Below are positions 52,574 to 60,299 of a stretch of 60,433 bases of DNA, piece after piece; position 1 is the first letter of the stretch; each line of letters opens with the position of its first letter. The position numbers were made by a program, and so were the translations under genes. This DNA comes from JAVKFY01 sp040223615. GTDB lineage: Bacteria; Pseudomonadota; Alphaproteobacteria; GCA-2731375. Under the pieces are notes generated by a model that was given only the letters and a program-made list of their open reading frames with translations, did no database searches and had not been told where the DNA came from. The stretch lies in assembly GCA_040223615.1 (NCBI GenBank), contig JAVKFY010000013.1, positions 1 through 60,433 on the forward strand, given 5' to 3'.

Positions 52574-53565
52574 CGATACTCGCGCAAGGAACTGACGGTG
52601 ACGGCGCGGGTGTCGGCCGCCTGTGCCAGCCGGTGCACCCGGTCGATGGCGTCGATCACGACGTCGGGGTGGCTGTAGGGCAGCGGATGGCCGGCGCCGG
52701 GCAGCACGATGGTCTGCGAATGCGGCACCGCCTCGTGCAGCGCGGCGGAGTGCAGCGTCGGGCTGACCACCGTGTCGGCATCTCCGGTGACGATCACCAG
52801 CGGCACGTCGATCTCGTGATAGCGCGCCGACTGCTCACGCAGGAACGGTTTCAGCAACCGCACGTCTTCCGCGTTGGCGCGGTAGCTGTCGGGCCGCAAG
52901 GCCAGCCGCCACGGCGCCTGATCGTAGCTGTCCGGCACCGGTTCCGGCGCGAAGGCCGAGGCCACCGACTGTTCCGCCAGCAAGGTGGATAGCGGCAGCG
53001 GCAGGGTGTTGACCAGCAGGTCGCCGACGATCGGCCAGGTCGGCACCCGGTATTTCATGTCGACCGGCGTCGGCCACTCGTAGGCGGCGCCGGCCAGCGT
53101 CACCACGCCGGCGACTTCGTCGCCATAGGCCAGCGCATAGGCCAGCACCAGGGAGCCGCTCCACGAGAAGCCGACCATGATCGGCTGCTCGGCGCCGATC
53201 TGCGCCAGCAGGCCATGGACCACCGCGGCCTGCTCGGCGGGGTCCATCGCGGTATCGGCGCGCTCGCTGTAGCCGTGGCCCGGCCGGTCGATGGCGATCA
53301 CGCGGTAGCGGCGCGCCAGATCGTCCATCACCGTTTCGGAGAAGTCCTGCACCGTGCCGTTGATGCCGTGCATCAGCACCAGCGCCGGCCCGGTGCCGCG
53401 GTCGACATAGTGGATGTCGAGGCCGTCGACTTTGGCGATCCGGCCGATCGGCGGATGGGTGGTCTCGGCCTGGCGTGCCAGAACGGTGTTCCAGGCATAC
53501 AGGGCCCCGAACCCGAGACAGAAAACCGACAGTGCGAACAGTGCGATCAAGCGAATGAGCATCAT
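52570..53565 (-). CDS. membrane-anchored alpha/beta hydrolase
   Basis: A 331-residue hydrolase with an N-terminal signal anchor (LIRLIALFALSVFCLGFGAL, residues 3-22), the oxyanion loop VLMHGINGTVQDF, nucleophile serine in GFSWSGSLV, acid Asp in VTGDADTVVSP and base His in GAGHPLPYSHPD. The anchored form places the enzyme on the periplasmic side. Substrate unknown; many relatives are annotated as esterases or lipases. ATG 53565 is chosen because the helix begins there. Its stop shares the CTAG with the dehalogenase stop. Confidence 0.87.
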   Translation of the reverse strand: MMLIRLIALFALSVFCLGFGALYAWNTVLARQAETTHPPIGRIAKVDGLDIHYVDRGTGPALVLMHGINGTVQDFSETVMDDLARRYRVIAIDRPGHGYSERADTAMDPAEQAAVVHGLLAQIGAEQPIMVGFSWSGSLVLAYALAYGDEVAGVVTLAGAAYEWPTPVDMKYRVPTWPIVGDLLVNTLPLPLSTLLAEQSVASAFAPEPVPDSYDQAPWRLALRPDSYRANAEDVRLLKPFLREQSARYHEIDVPLVIVTGDADTVVSPTLHSAALHEAVPHSQTIVLPGAGHPLPYSHPDVVIDAIDRVHRLAQAADTRAVTVSSLREYR

Positions 53566-53661
53566 TTTGGCACGCAACACCTCTCTTGCCCCGCAACGAA
53601 GCAAGACGCGCGCCAAGACGTTACCACGACCAGTGACAAGAAAGCGTCGGGCCGGAACGAG

Positions 53662-53693
53662 AAGCGGCGCGGCCTTCCGGGGCCGCGCCGCTT
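53662..53693. other. perfect 13-bp hairpin
   Basis: AAGCGGCGCGGCC (53662-53674) pairs perfectly with GGCCGCGCCGCTT (53681-53693) over a six-base loop. Without a T run on either strand it may be a factor-dependent terminator for the small membrane gene at 53922, or a leader hairpin upstream of the hydrolase gene. Confidence 0.6.
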
Positions 53694-53921
53694 GGTGTTG
53701 CGCAATGTCGAGGCGTCGCTACCTCATTCCCCTCTCAAGACCGATACTCATGCCGTCTCATCCGCGACGTGCTTTTTTGCACACACCCTCTATGGCCCAA
53801 TTAAGCAAACTTCGGGCCAAATGGTTAATCGCAGTTAAGTCGTTCTATTTCAATGAGTTAGAAAACGACACGATTATCGCCTGACCCGCGAGTGTCAAAT
53901 CGACCGACAGTGTTCGGGCGC
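53694..53921. other. AT-rich intergenic patch
   Basis: This 228-bp stretch is much richer in A/T than its surroundings (for example GTGCTTTTTTGCAC at 53769-53782 and TTCTATTTCAATGAGTTAG near 53842). It contains a 30-codon frame at 53792-53884 (MAQLSKLRAKWLIAVKSF at the start) that I cannot support as a gene. It holds the TTAACCAT site at 53821. Confidence 0.5.
53821..53828 (-). promoter_or_regulatory. CtrA-like half-site TTAACCAT in AT-rich patch
   Basis: TTAACCAT on the minus strand, with a second TTAA six bases away (TTAA-N6-TTAA at 53825-53838; the CtrA consensus spacing is seven). It lies about 256 bp ahead of the alpha/beta hydrolase gene start on the same strand. Confidence 0.35.
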
Positions 53922-54095
53922 TCAGACGATGGCGTGGATCAGCCCGACGGCAACACCGGTGGCAACCACCGGCAGCAGCACGACGAACTTCAGCACGGTC
54001 ATGCCGATATCGCGCAGCGCCTTGTCGCGCGACACCAGCGCCACGCACAACGGCACGGCGGCCCCAGCCATCGATAGCCCCACCACATACGGCAT
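53922..54095 (-). CDS. 57-residue two-helix membrane protein
   Basis: Two hydrophobic helices (VVGLSMAGAAVPLCVALV, residues 3-20; TVLKFVVLLPVVATGVAVGL, residues 33-52) joined by SRDKALRDIGM. AGGAGG lies seven bases before the ATG at 54095, a strong ribosome-binding site, which supports a real small gene. It is divergent from the M81 peptidase gene. I recognise no family. Confidence 0.7.
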   Translation of the reverse strand: MPYVVGLSMAGAAVPLCVALVSRDKALRDIGMTVLKFVVLLPVVATGVAVGLIHAIV

Positions 54096-54223
54096 GATGC
54101 GCCCTCCTGAGATACTCGACGCGATCCCCGTTATGATTATTGGCGGTTCGTCGAATTTCTCAAGCATGACAGTCCCGGCCCTGGCAAGCTGACGCCGAAC
54201 CGGCCGGTCCGAGAGGAGATGAA

Positions 54224-55711
54224 ATGCGCGTCGTCATTGCCATGATGAAACACGAGACCAACACCTTTTCGCCGGTGCCGACGCCGCTGTCGCGGTTCGC
54301 GCGCGGCCGCGACGCGCCGCCGGAGGGCCGCGACGCCTACGAATCGGTGAAGGGTGTCAGCACCGGCATGGCCGCCTTCGTCGACCTGGCGGAGCAGGCC
54401 GGGGCCGAGATCGTCACCCCGATCGCCGCCAGCGCCGCGCCGTCCGGCCCGGTGCCGGAGGATGTCTACGAATATATGTGCGGCAAGATTCTCGACGCGG
54501 TGCGCGAGGGCTGCGATGCGATCCTTCTCGACCTGCACGGCGCCATGGTGACCACCACGCGCGAGGACGGCGAGGGCGAATTGCTGCGCCGGGTGCGCGA
54601 GGCCGCGCCCGATGTGCCGATCGGCGTGGCGCTGGACATGCACACCAACATGTACCCGGCGATCGCCGAGAATTGCGACGTCATCGCCGGCTACCAGACC
54701 TATCCGCACATCGACAACTACGAGACCGCGGCGCGCGCCGGCAAGGCGATCTTCGCCATGCTCGACGGCAAGGCCAAGCCGGCGATGGCCTGGGGCAATC
54801 GGCCGATGCTGCCGCACGTGATGCGCCAGGGCACCGACGACTTCCCCAACAAGGAACTGCAGGAGCGGACCCGGGAGATGGAGGCGTCGGGGGCGCTGGT
54901 CGCCACCCTGTTTACCGGTTTCCCGCATGCCGACATCCACAATGCCGGCCTCTCCGCCGTGGTGGTGACCGACAACGACCCCGACCTGGCGCGCAAATGG
55001 TGCGACGAGCTGCTCGACTTCGCCTGGCAGCAGCGCGAGGCCTTCGTCTACAAGATCGAGCCGCTAAGCGATTCCCTGGCGCGCGCCAAGGCCGTGCCGG
55101 AGGGCCCAGTGGTGCTGCTCGACCACTACGACAATGCCGCGTCCGGCGGGACCATGGACACGATGACGGTGCTGGCCGGCATCCTGCAGGCCGGGCTGGA
55201 GGACGTCGCCGCCTTCGCGATTCACGATCCCGACGCGGTTCGGCAGATGATCGCCGCCGGCGTCGGCGCCGACGTCACGGTGTCGCTCGGCGGCAAGCTC
55301 GACATGCCGTCGATCGGCCAGCAGGGCCAACCGCTGGAGGTCAGCGGCCGGGTCAAGCTGATCTCCGACGGCCTCTACCGCAACCTCGGGCCGGCCTCGA
55401 CCGGCGCGCTGATGGACCTGGGCCCGACAGTGGTGCTGGACACCGGCAAGGTCGAGATCGTGGTGATCTCGAAACATTCCGAGCCGAACGACCTGAACTG
55501 CCTGCTCAGCCTGGGCATCGACCCGCGCCGCAAGCGCTACCTGATGCTGAAGAGCCGGATCCACTACCGCGCCGGCTTCAAGCCGATCGCCAAGCAGATC
55601 ATCGAGTGCGCCGGCACCGGCGTGTGCACCTCCGACTACAGCCAGCTCACCTTCGAGAAGGTGCGCCGGCCGATTTATCCGCTCGATCTGACCAACGAGC
55701 CGAGCAGCTAG
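54224..55711 (+). CDS. M81-family metallopeptidase (MlrC-like)
   Basis: A 495-residue protein. The N-terminal MlrC/DUF1485 domain (HETNTFSPVPTPLSRF near residue 7, LDLHGAMVTT near 103, ALDMHTNMYPAIAENCDVI near 135, GYQTYPHIDNYETA) carries the zinc-site residues of the microcystin-degrading MlrC peptidase; the C-terminal MlrC domain includes LDHYDNAASGGTMDTM and VVISKHSEPNDL. Most relatives are not microcystinases and the substrate is probably a cyclic or D-amino-acid peptide. GGAG precedes the ATG. The DUF1513-like gene follows after 133 bp. Confidence 0.9.
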   Translation: MRVVIAMMKHETNTFSPVPTPLSRFARGRDAPPEGRDAYESVKGVSTGMAAFVDLAEQAGAEIVTPIAASAAPSGPVPEDVYEYMCGKILDAVREGCDAILLDLHGAMVTTTREDGEGELLRRVREAAPDVPIGVALDMHTNMYPAIAENCDVIAGYQTYPHIDNYETAARAGKAIFAMLDGKAKPAMAWGNRPMLPHVMRQGTDDFPNKELQERTREMEASGALVATLFTGFPHADIHNAGLSAVVVTDNDPDLARKWCDELLDFAWQQREAFVYKIEPLSDSLARAKAVPEGPVVLLDHYDNAASGGTMDTMTVLAGILQAGLEDVAAFAIHDPDAVRQMIAAGVGADVTVSLGGKLDMPSIGQQGQPLEVSGRVKLISDGLYRNLGPASTGALMDLGPTVVLDTGKVEIVVISKHSEPNDLNCLLSLGIDPRRKRYLMLKSRIHYRAGFKPIAKQIIECAGTGVCTSDYSQLTFEKVRRPIYPLDLTNEPSS

Positions 55712-55793
55712 GATTTAGGTAGAACTACTCAAGTGTGACGATTGTCGCTTCTATTAACGTATGTGTTGTTAGGGTGAGCGTGATTTGAGCATG

Positions 55794-55831
55794 GATCGGC
55801 CGGGCGGCTTCGCGTGATGCCGCCGCCGATC
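55794..55831 (+). other. 13-bp hairpin in leader of DUF1513-like gene
   Basis: GATCGGC + GGCGGC (55794-55808, two bases bulged) pairs with GCCGCC + GCCGATC (55819-55831), ending three bases before the ribosome-binding site AAGGTGGGG. It could end the M81 transcript or modulate translation of the next gene. Confidence 0.4.
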
Positions 55832-55844
55832 AGGCAAGGTGGGG

Positions 55845-57134
55845 ATGCCGACTCGTCGGACCGTTCTGGGTGGTGGCGTTGCCGGGGTGGCCGGAATGGC
55901 CATGCCGGCGACCGTGAGAGCCTCGACATCGCCGCGCCCGCCAGTCTTTCTCGTGCCGGGGTATGCGCCGGACCAGGCCTTCCGTCGTGGCCGGCCGCTG
56001 CGCGCTGACGATGAGGCCGCGCGCAACCTGCCGCCAGGCTATGACGGCCCGGTCACGCTGCTGAGCCGCTTGACCGCCGCCGGCGGGGACCGGCGCGCAC
56101 TGATGCCGATACGCGGGCACGATGTCGAGGTCGCGCCGGACCGGCGCAGCGCCGTGTTCTGCGCCATGGATCACGTGGCCTTGCTGCGCATCGACGTCGA
56201 CAGTCTCGACGTCACCCACACCGCCGCGCCCCATGCGCCCGGCCATGTCTTCGGCGGCCATGCGTCCTACAGCGCCGACGGGACGACGCTGTTCGTCGCC
56301 GAGCGCAGCGCCGATGGCACGCCCTACGTTGGTGACCTGGCGCGTTATCAGGGCCGGATCAGCGTCCGCGACGCGGCCACGCTGGCGGTGCGGGAGACCT
56401 ACCCGGCGCACGGTATCGGGCCGCACGAGGTCGCCCTGATCGACGACGGCCGTTACCTGGCAATCGCCAATTATGGCCGTGTGCCATGGCCGGCCGATCA
56501 AACCCGGCCTGCGCCCGGCATACCCTTTGGCGTGGAACCGTCGCTGACCGTGATCGACACGGCCGATGGCCGGCTCGTGAGCAAGGTCGTATCGGCCCGG
56601 CCGCAGCACGAACTGCGCCATCTCGGCGCCGCGCGTGGCGACCGTCTGTTCGCCGTGCAGGTCCGGCCCGACACCTTCGACAACGTGCAGCGCGTGCTGC
56701 GCGGGCGCGACGAGGTCTACATGCCGGACCGTTCCGATTCGCAGCAGCGCGGCTACATGCCGGTCCCGTTGCTGCGCTTCGACGTCAACGCCGGGCGCAG
56801 CAACAGTGCCGCGACCGACGACCGCCTGCTGATGCAGCGTGGCCAGTCGATCGTCTACGATCCGGTGCATGACGAGGCGCTGGCGGTGTTCACTTCCGCG
56901 CACACCGTGGTTGCCTTCGACGGCGCCAGCGGCGCGGTGAAGCGGGTGGTGCGCACCGACCGGCTCGGCCTGCGTCTGCCGCGCGGCATCGCCTTGCTGC
57001 CCGACCACGACGCCTACGCGGTGTCCGGGCACTGGGCTGACGTGTTCGTGTTTTCACGTGGTCGACACGACCTGGTACGCGAAGCCAGTTGCTTCGCGCC
57101 TTTGTTCGGCCATAGCCATCTGGCCGTCGCATAA
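55845..57134 (+). CDS. DUF1513-like Tat-exported beta-propeller protein
   Basis: A 429-residue protein with a twin-arginine signal (RRTVLGGGVAGVAGMAMPA) and beta-propeller-like repeats: GHASYSADGTTLFVAERS, GRISVRDAATLAVRETYPAHG then IGPHEVALIDDGRYLAIAN, and GIALLPDHDAYAVSGHWADV. The HEV-x-DG pattern matches DUF1513, a periplasmic family of unknown function often found with iron/imelysin genes. AAGGTGGGG precedes the ATG at 55845. A small FecR gene follows after 24 bp, so this may be the first gene of the FecR-caspase group. Confidence 0.8.
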   Translation: MPTRRTVLGGGVAGVAGMAMPATVRASTSPRPPVFLVPGYAPDQAFRRGRPLRADDEAARNLPPGYDGPVTLLSRLTAAGGDRRALMPIRGHDVEVAPDRRSAVFCAMDHVALLRIDVDSLDVTHTAAPHAPGHVFGGHASYSADGTTLFVAERSADGTPYVGDLARYQGRISVRDAATLAVRETYPAHGIGPHEVALIDDGRYLAIANYGRVPWPADQTRPAPGIPFGVEPSLTVIDTADGRLVSKVVSARPQHELRHLGAARGDRLFAVQVRPDTFDNVQRVLRGRDEVYMPDRSDSQQRGYMPVPLLRFDVNAGRSNSAATDDRLLMQRGQSIVYDPVHDEALAVFTSAHTVVAFDGASGAVKRVVRTDRLGLRLPRGIALLPDHDAYAVSGHWADVFVFSRGRHDLVREASCFAPLFGHSHLAVA

Positions 57135-57158
57135 GTCTGAACTGTGCAGGAGATGAAA

Positions 57159-57845
57159 ATGAGACATTTGAAGACAATAGGCGCCGCGGCATTGGCCGCC
57201 TGCCTCGCCGCAGGCGCCGCGCAGGCGCAATCGATCGGATCGGTGCAGCTTGTCGAGGTCTGGGCCTACGGCACCCCGCCCACTGGCGGCAAGCAGGACC
57301 GCTACGTGCGCGACCAGGTGGTCGCCAACGAGTTGGTCGAGACCGTGGCCAACGGCGCCATGCACTTGATGTTCTCGGACGGCAGCGAACTGCGGCTCGG
57401 TTCGGCCAGTACCGCGACGCTGGACAGCTTCGTCTACGACCCGGGTGCCGGCGGCGGTGAGATGACCGTCAACATGACCCGCGGCGCGTTCCGCTTCATT
57501 TCCGGCAAGATCAACAAGTCCGCGGTGAAGCTTCGGACCCCGACCGCGCTGATCGGCATTCGCGGCACCGATCTGCTGATCAACGTCGATCCCTTCGGTG
57601 CCACCGTGGTGTCGGTGATCGCCGGCACGGTGACGGTGCAGAACGCCAACGGGGGCGGCGAGGCGTCGGTCTCGGCCGGGCAGGCGGTCAGCGTCGCCGC
57701 CGCGACGGCGGCGCCGGCGATCACGGCGCCGAACGAGATGGACGAGGGTCTGGAGGACGCCTCGCCCGGCGCCGGCGCCGGCGCCGGACCGGGCGCCGGT
57801 GGCGCCGCGCCGGATCAGGGCAGCAGTTCGCCCGGCGAAGACTGA
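57159..57845 (+). CDS. small exported FecR-domain protein
   Basis: A 228-residue protein: signal peptide (about 1-22, ending AAQAQ), FecR domain (about 45-150; LMFSDGSELRLGSAST, GGEMTVNMTRGAFRFISGK, LRTPTALIGIRGTDLLI) and an acidic, Gly/Ala/Pro-rich tail (about 185-228). No membrane helix besides the signal peptide and no anti-sigma N-terminal domain, so it is not a FecR anti-sigma factor. AGGAG is six bases before the ATG. A strong terminator separates it from the caspase gene. The same domain recurs at 59628-60299 and in the two giant proteins. Confidence 0.92.
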   Translation: MRHLKTIGAAALAACLAAGAAQAQSIGSVQLVEVWAYGTPPTGGKQDRYVRDQVVANELVETVANGAMHLMFSDGSELRLGSASTATLDSFVYDPGAGGGEMTVNMTRGAFRFISGKINKSAVKLRTPTALIGIRGTDLLINVDPFGATVVSVIAGTVTVQNANGGGEASVSAGQAVSVAAATAAPAITAPNEMDEGLEDASPGAGAGAGPGAGGAAPDQGSSSPGED

Positions 57846-57861
57846 TCCGCCGTCGAATCGC

Positions 57862-57899
57862 AAAGGGCGCGGCGCGCGGGCGTCGCGCCCTTTGCTTTT
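57862..57899 (+). terminator. Rho-independent terminator after FecR gene
   Basis: AAAGGGCGCGGCG (57862-57874) pairs with CGTCGCGCCCTTT (57881-57893) with one mismatch in 13, followed by TTTGCTTTT. It uncouples the FecR gene from the caspase gene transcriptionally, at least in part. Confidence 0.8.
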
Positions 57900-57952
57900 G
57901 TGCCCGAACGGGTGCGGGTAAGCTGAGCGTCGTACCGCGCGAGGAGAGGCCG

Positions 57953-59560
57953 ATGCGCGCCATTGCCTGCCTGTTGCTGACGTTGCTGCTGGGCGGCGCT
58001 GCCGCCGCCGCGTCCGCGGCGGAGAATCGCGACGGCATCGCTGTCCTGATCGGCAACCGCGACTACCAGGGCCGTGTCCCCGACGTCGACTATGCCCACA
58101 ATGACGCCGATGCCATGCGCCGCTATGTGCTCGACGTGCTGGGCTTCCAGGATGGCAACCTGATCGACCTGCGCGACGCCACCAAGGCGCACATGGAGGC
58201 CGCCTTCGGCAACCAGAACAGCCATCGTGGCAAGCTGTTCAACTGGGTCCGCGAAGGCCGCTCCGATGTCGTCGTGTACTACTCCGGCCACGGCATGGCC
58301 GGGGTCGAGGACCAGCGCGGCTACCTCCTGCCGGTCGATGCCGACGCCGAGACCCCGGAGCTCAACGGCTACGCCATCGACACGCTCTATGCCAACCTGG
58401 CCAAGCTGCCGGCGCGCTCGGTCACCGTGTTCATCGACGCCTGCTTCACCGGCGACAGCCCGAAGGGCTCGTTGGTGAAGTCCGCCTCGCCGGTGCACGT
58501 GCGCGCCAAGCCGGCGAAGGTGTCCAAGGGCCTGACGGTGCTGACCGCCGCGCGCGCCGACCAGCTCGCGAGCTGGGACGACGAGGCGCGCCACGGCCTG
58601 TTCACCCGCCACCTGCTGGATGCGCTCTACGGTGCCGCCGATGCCGGCGTCGGCGGCGACAAGGACGGCAAGGTGACGCTGGCCGAGGTCTCCACCTACC
58701 TCGACGAGGAGATGACCTATGCCGCCAGGCGCCAGTTCGGCCGCACCCAGAACGCCACCGTGACCGGCGATCCCGGCCTGTTGCTGGTCGCCGCGGTGCC
58801 GGACGGCGGTCGTCCGGCGCTGCCCGCGGCGAAGCCGGCCGAACCCGATCCGAAGCCGCGGACCGCGATGGTCCGGCCGACCCCGACCCCCGCGCCGGCC
58901 CGGCCCGCGGCGCCGGCGCTGCGACCGATGGACGAGATGTTCGTCGCAGTGAAGAACGCCAACGTGCGCGACCGGCCGAACGTAGCCGGCGCTCGGGTCG
59001 GCGCAGTGCCGGCCGGCCAGCAGGTGCAGGTCACCGGCAGCACCGGCGCAGACGGCTGGTTCCGGGTGCGGCTCGGCGACGGCACCGTCGGCTACGTGTT
59101 CTCCGACCTGCTGCTGCCGGCCGGCGCCGGGGTCGTGGCGCCGCGTCGCGCCAACCAGCCGACCGCGCCGAACGCCGCCGCCAGCCAGCTTCTGGCGCAG
59201 GGCAACGCCCTGGTCCAGGCCGGCAACCTGCCGGCCGCCGAGCAGGTCTTCCGCAATCTTGTGGGCAGTTTCCCGAACAGCCCGGAGGCATCCGACGCGG
59301 CCTATCAGCTTGGCCGGTCGATCCTGTACCAGGGCAACCTGGATGGCGCCGTGACGGTGCTGGAGCAAGCCTACGCACGCTTCCCCGAGCATCCGCTGGC
59401 GACCACGGCGATGCTGGAGGTCGGTCAGGCGGCGATGAATGTCGCCAATTACGGCCTGGCCTGTCTGGCGCTGGTCGAATTCGTCGACGTTTACGAAGGC
59501 GGCGACTTCAACCTGCTGGCGCGGGTGCAGGACACCGTCGATCAGCTCGGCTGCGAATAG
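57953..59560 (+). CDS. secreted caspase-family (C14) protease with EF-hand-like, SH3 and TPR segments
   Basis: A 535-residue protein with a signal peptide (about 1-22), caspase-like domain (25-285; catalytic His113 in YYSGHG, Cys164 in IDACFTG), an EF-hand-like loop GDKDGKVTLAE (235-245), a Pro/Ala-rich linker (290-325), a bacterial SH3 domain (328-390; VKNANVRDRPNVAGARVG) and C-terminal TPR/YbgF-like repeats (410-535). The SH3 and TPR parts point to binding peptidoglycan and a partner protein. It lies between two FecR genes, with a terminator in front and the second FecR gene 67 bp behind. It is a periplasmic or secreted protease, target unknown. Confidence 0.92.
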   Translation: MRAIACLLLTLLLGGAAAAASAAENRDGIAVLIGNRDYQGRVPDVDYAHNDADAMRRYVLDVLGFQDGNLIDLRDATKAHMEAAFGNQNSHRGKLFNWVREGRSDVVVYYSGHGMAGVEDQRGYLLPVDADAETPELNGYAIDTLYANLAKLPARSVTVFIDACFTGDSPKGSLVKSASPVHVRAKPAKVSKGLTVLTAARADQLASWDDEARHGLFTRHLLDALYGAADAGVGGDKDGKVTLAEVSTYLDEEMTYAARRQFGRTQNATVTGDPGLLLVAAVPDGGRPALPAAKPAEPDPKPRTAMVRPTPTPAPARPAAPALRPMDEMFVAVKNANVRDRPNVAGARVGAVPAGQQVQVTGSTGADGWFRVRLGDGTVGYVFSDLLLPAGAGVVAPRRANQPTAPNAAASQLLAQGNALVQAGNLPAAEQVFRNLVGSFPNSPEASDAAYQLGRSILYQGNLDGAVTVLEQAYARFPEHPLATTAMLEVGQAAMNVANYGLACLALVEFVDVYEGGDFNLLARVQDTVDQLGCE

Positions 59561-59627
59561 GTACCGTTCGTCCGCGCGGCCCGTCTTCCATCGGCCCATC
59601 CGGGTCGGTGCACTTGAGGAGTATGAC

Positions 59628-60299
59628 ATGCGCCTTTGGCTGACGGCGACTGCCGCCGCGCTCGCGTTCACGTACGCCGCCGGCACCGGCTCGGCGCAAA
59701 CGATCGGCTCGGTGCAGATGATCGCCGGCTGGGCCTACGGCACGCCGCCCGGCGGCAGCCGCCAGGACCACTACGTCAACGATTCGGTGGTCGCCGCCGA
59801 GACGGTGGAGACCGTCACCGACGGCGCCATGCACCTGGCGTTCGAAGACGACAGCGAACTGCGCCTGGGCTCGGCCAGCGTCGCGACGCTCGACCGTTTC
59901 GTCTACGACCCCGGCTCCGGCAATGGCGAGATGACCGCCAACCTGACCCGCGGCGCCTTCCGTTTCATCTCCGGCAAGCTGAACAAGTCCGGCGTGCGGC
60001 TGCGCACCCCGACGGCGCTGATCGGCATTCGCGGCACCGATTTCCTGGTCGACGTCGATGACACTGGCGCGACCGTGGTCTCGGTGCTGAGCGGCACGGT
60101 CACGGTGCAGAACGCCAACGGCGGCGGCGAGGCCTCGGTCAGCGCCGGCCAGGCGGTCAGCGTCGCCGCGAACAGCGATGCCGCGCCGGCGCCGGCGGCT
60201 GCCGGCGGGATCGATCCGGCTCTGGACGACGCCGCCGCGGACGCTGGCAACAGTGATGCTGGCGGCGGCGGCGGAGGGGGTGGTGGCGGCGGCGACTAG
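59628..60299 (+). CDS. small exported FecR-domain protein, stop at IS junction
   Basis: A 223-residue protein with a signal peptide (about 1-24, ending GSAQ), FecR domain (about 45-150; LAFEDDSELRLGSASVAT, NLTRGAFRFISGKLNKSG, LRTPTALIGIRGTDFLV) and an acidic, Gly-rich tail ending GGGGGGGGGGGD. It is closely similar to the FecR protein at 57159. GAGGAG is six bases before the ATG. The TAG stop at 60297-60299 is made of TA next to the IS element plus the first base of the element tip. The intact gene may have ended there (CTAG target) or continued. Confidence 0.9.
   Translation: MRLWLTATAAALAFTYAAGTGSAQTIGSVQMIAGWAYGTPPGGSRQDHYVNDSVVAAETVETVTDGAMHLAFEDDSELRLGSASVATLDRFVYDPGSGNGEMTANLTRGAFRFISGKLNKSGVRLRTPTALIGIRGTDFLVDVDDTGATVVSVLSGTVTVQNANGGGEASVSAGQAVSVAANSDAAPAPAAAGGIDPALDDAAADAGNSDAGGGGGGGGGGGD

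Noticed and set aside
53792..53884. 30-codon ORF in the AT-rich patch
   Set aside because: No ribosome-binding site, no family, and it overlaps a likely regulatory site; too weak to call.
57159..60299. Classical FecI-FecR iron signalling locus
   Set aside because: No ECF sigma factor or TonB receptor is within reach, and the FecR proteins lack the cytosolic anti-sigma part and inner-membrane helix.
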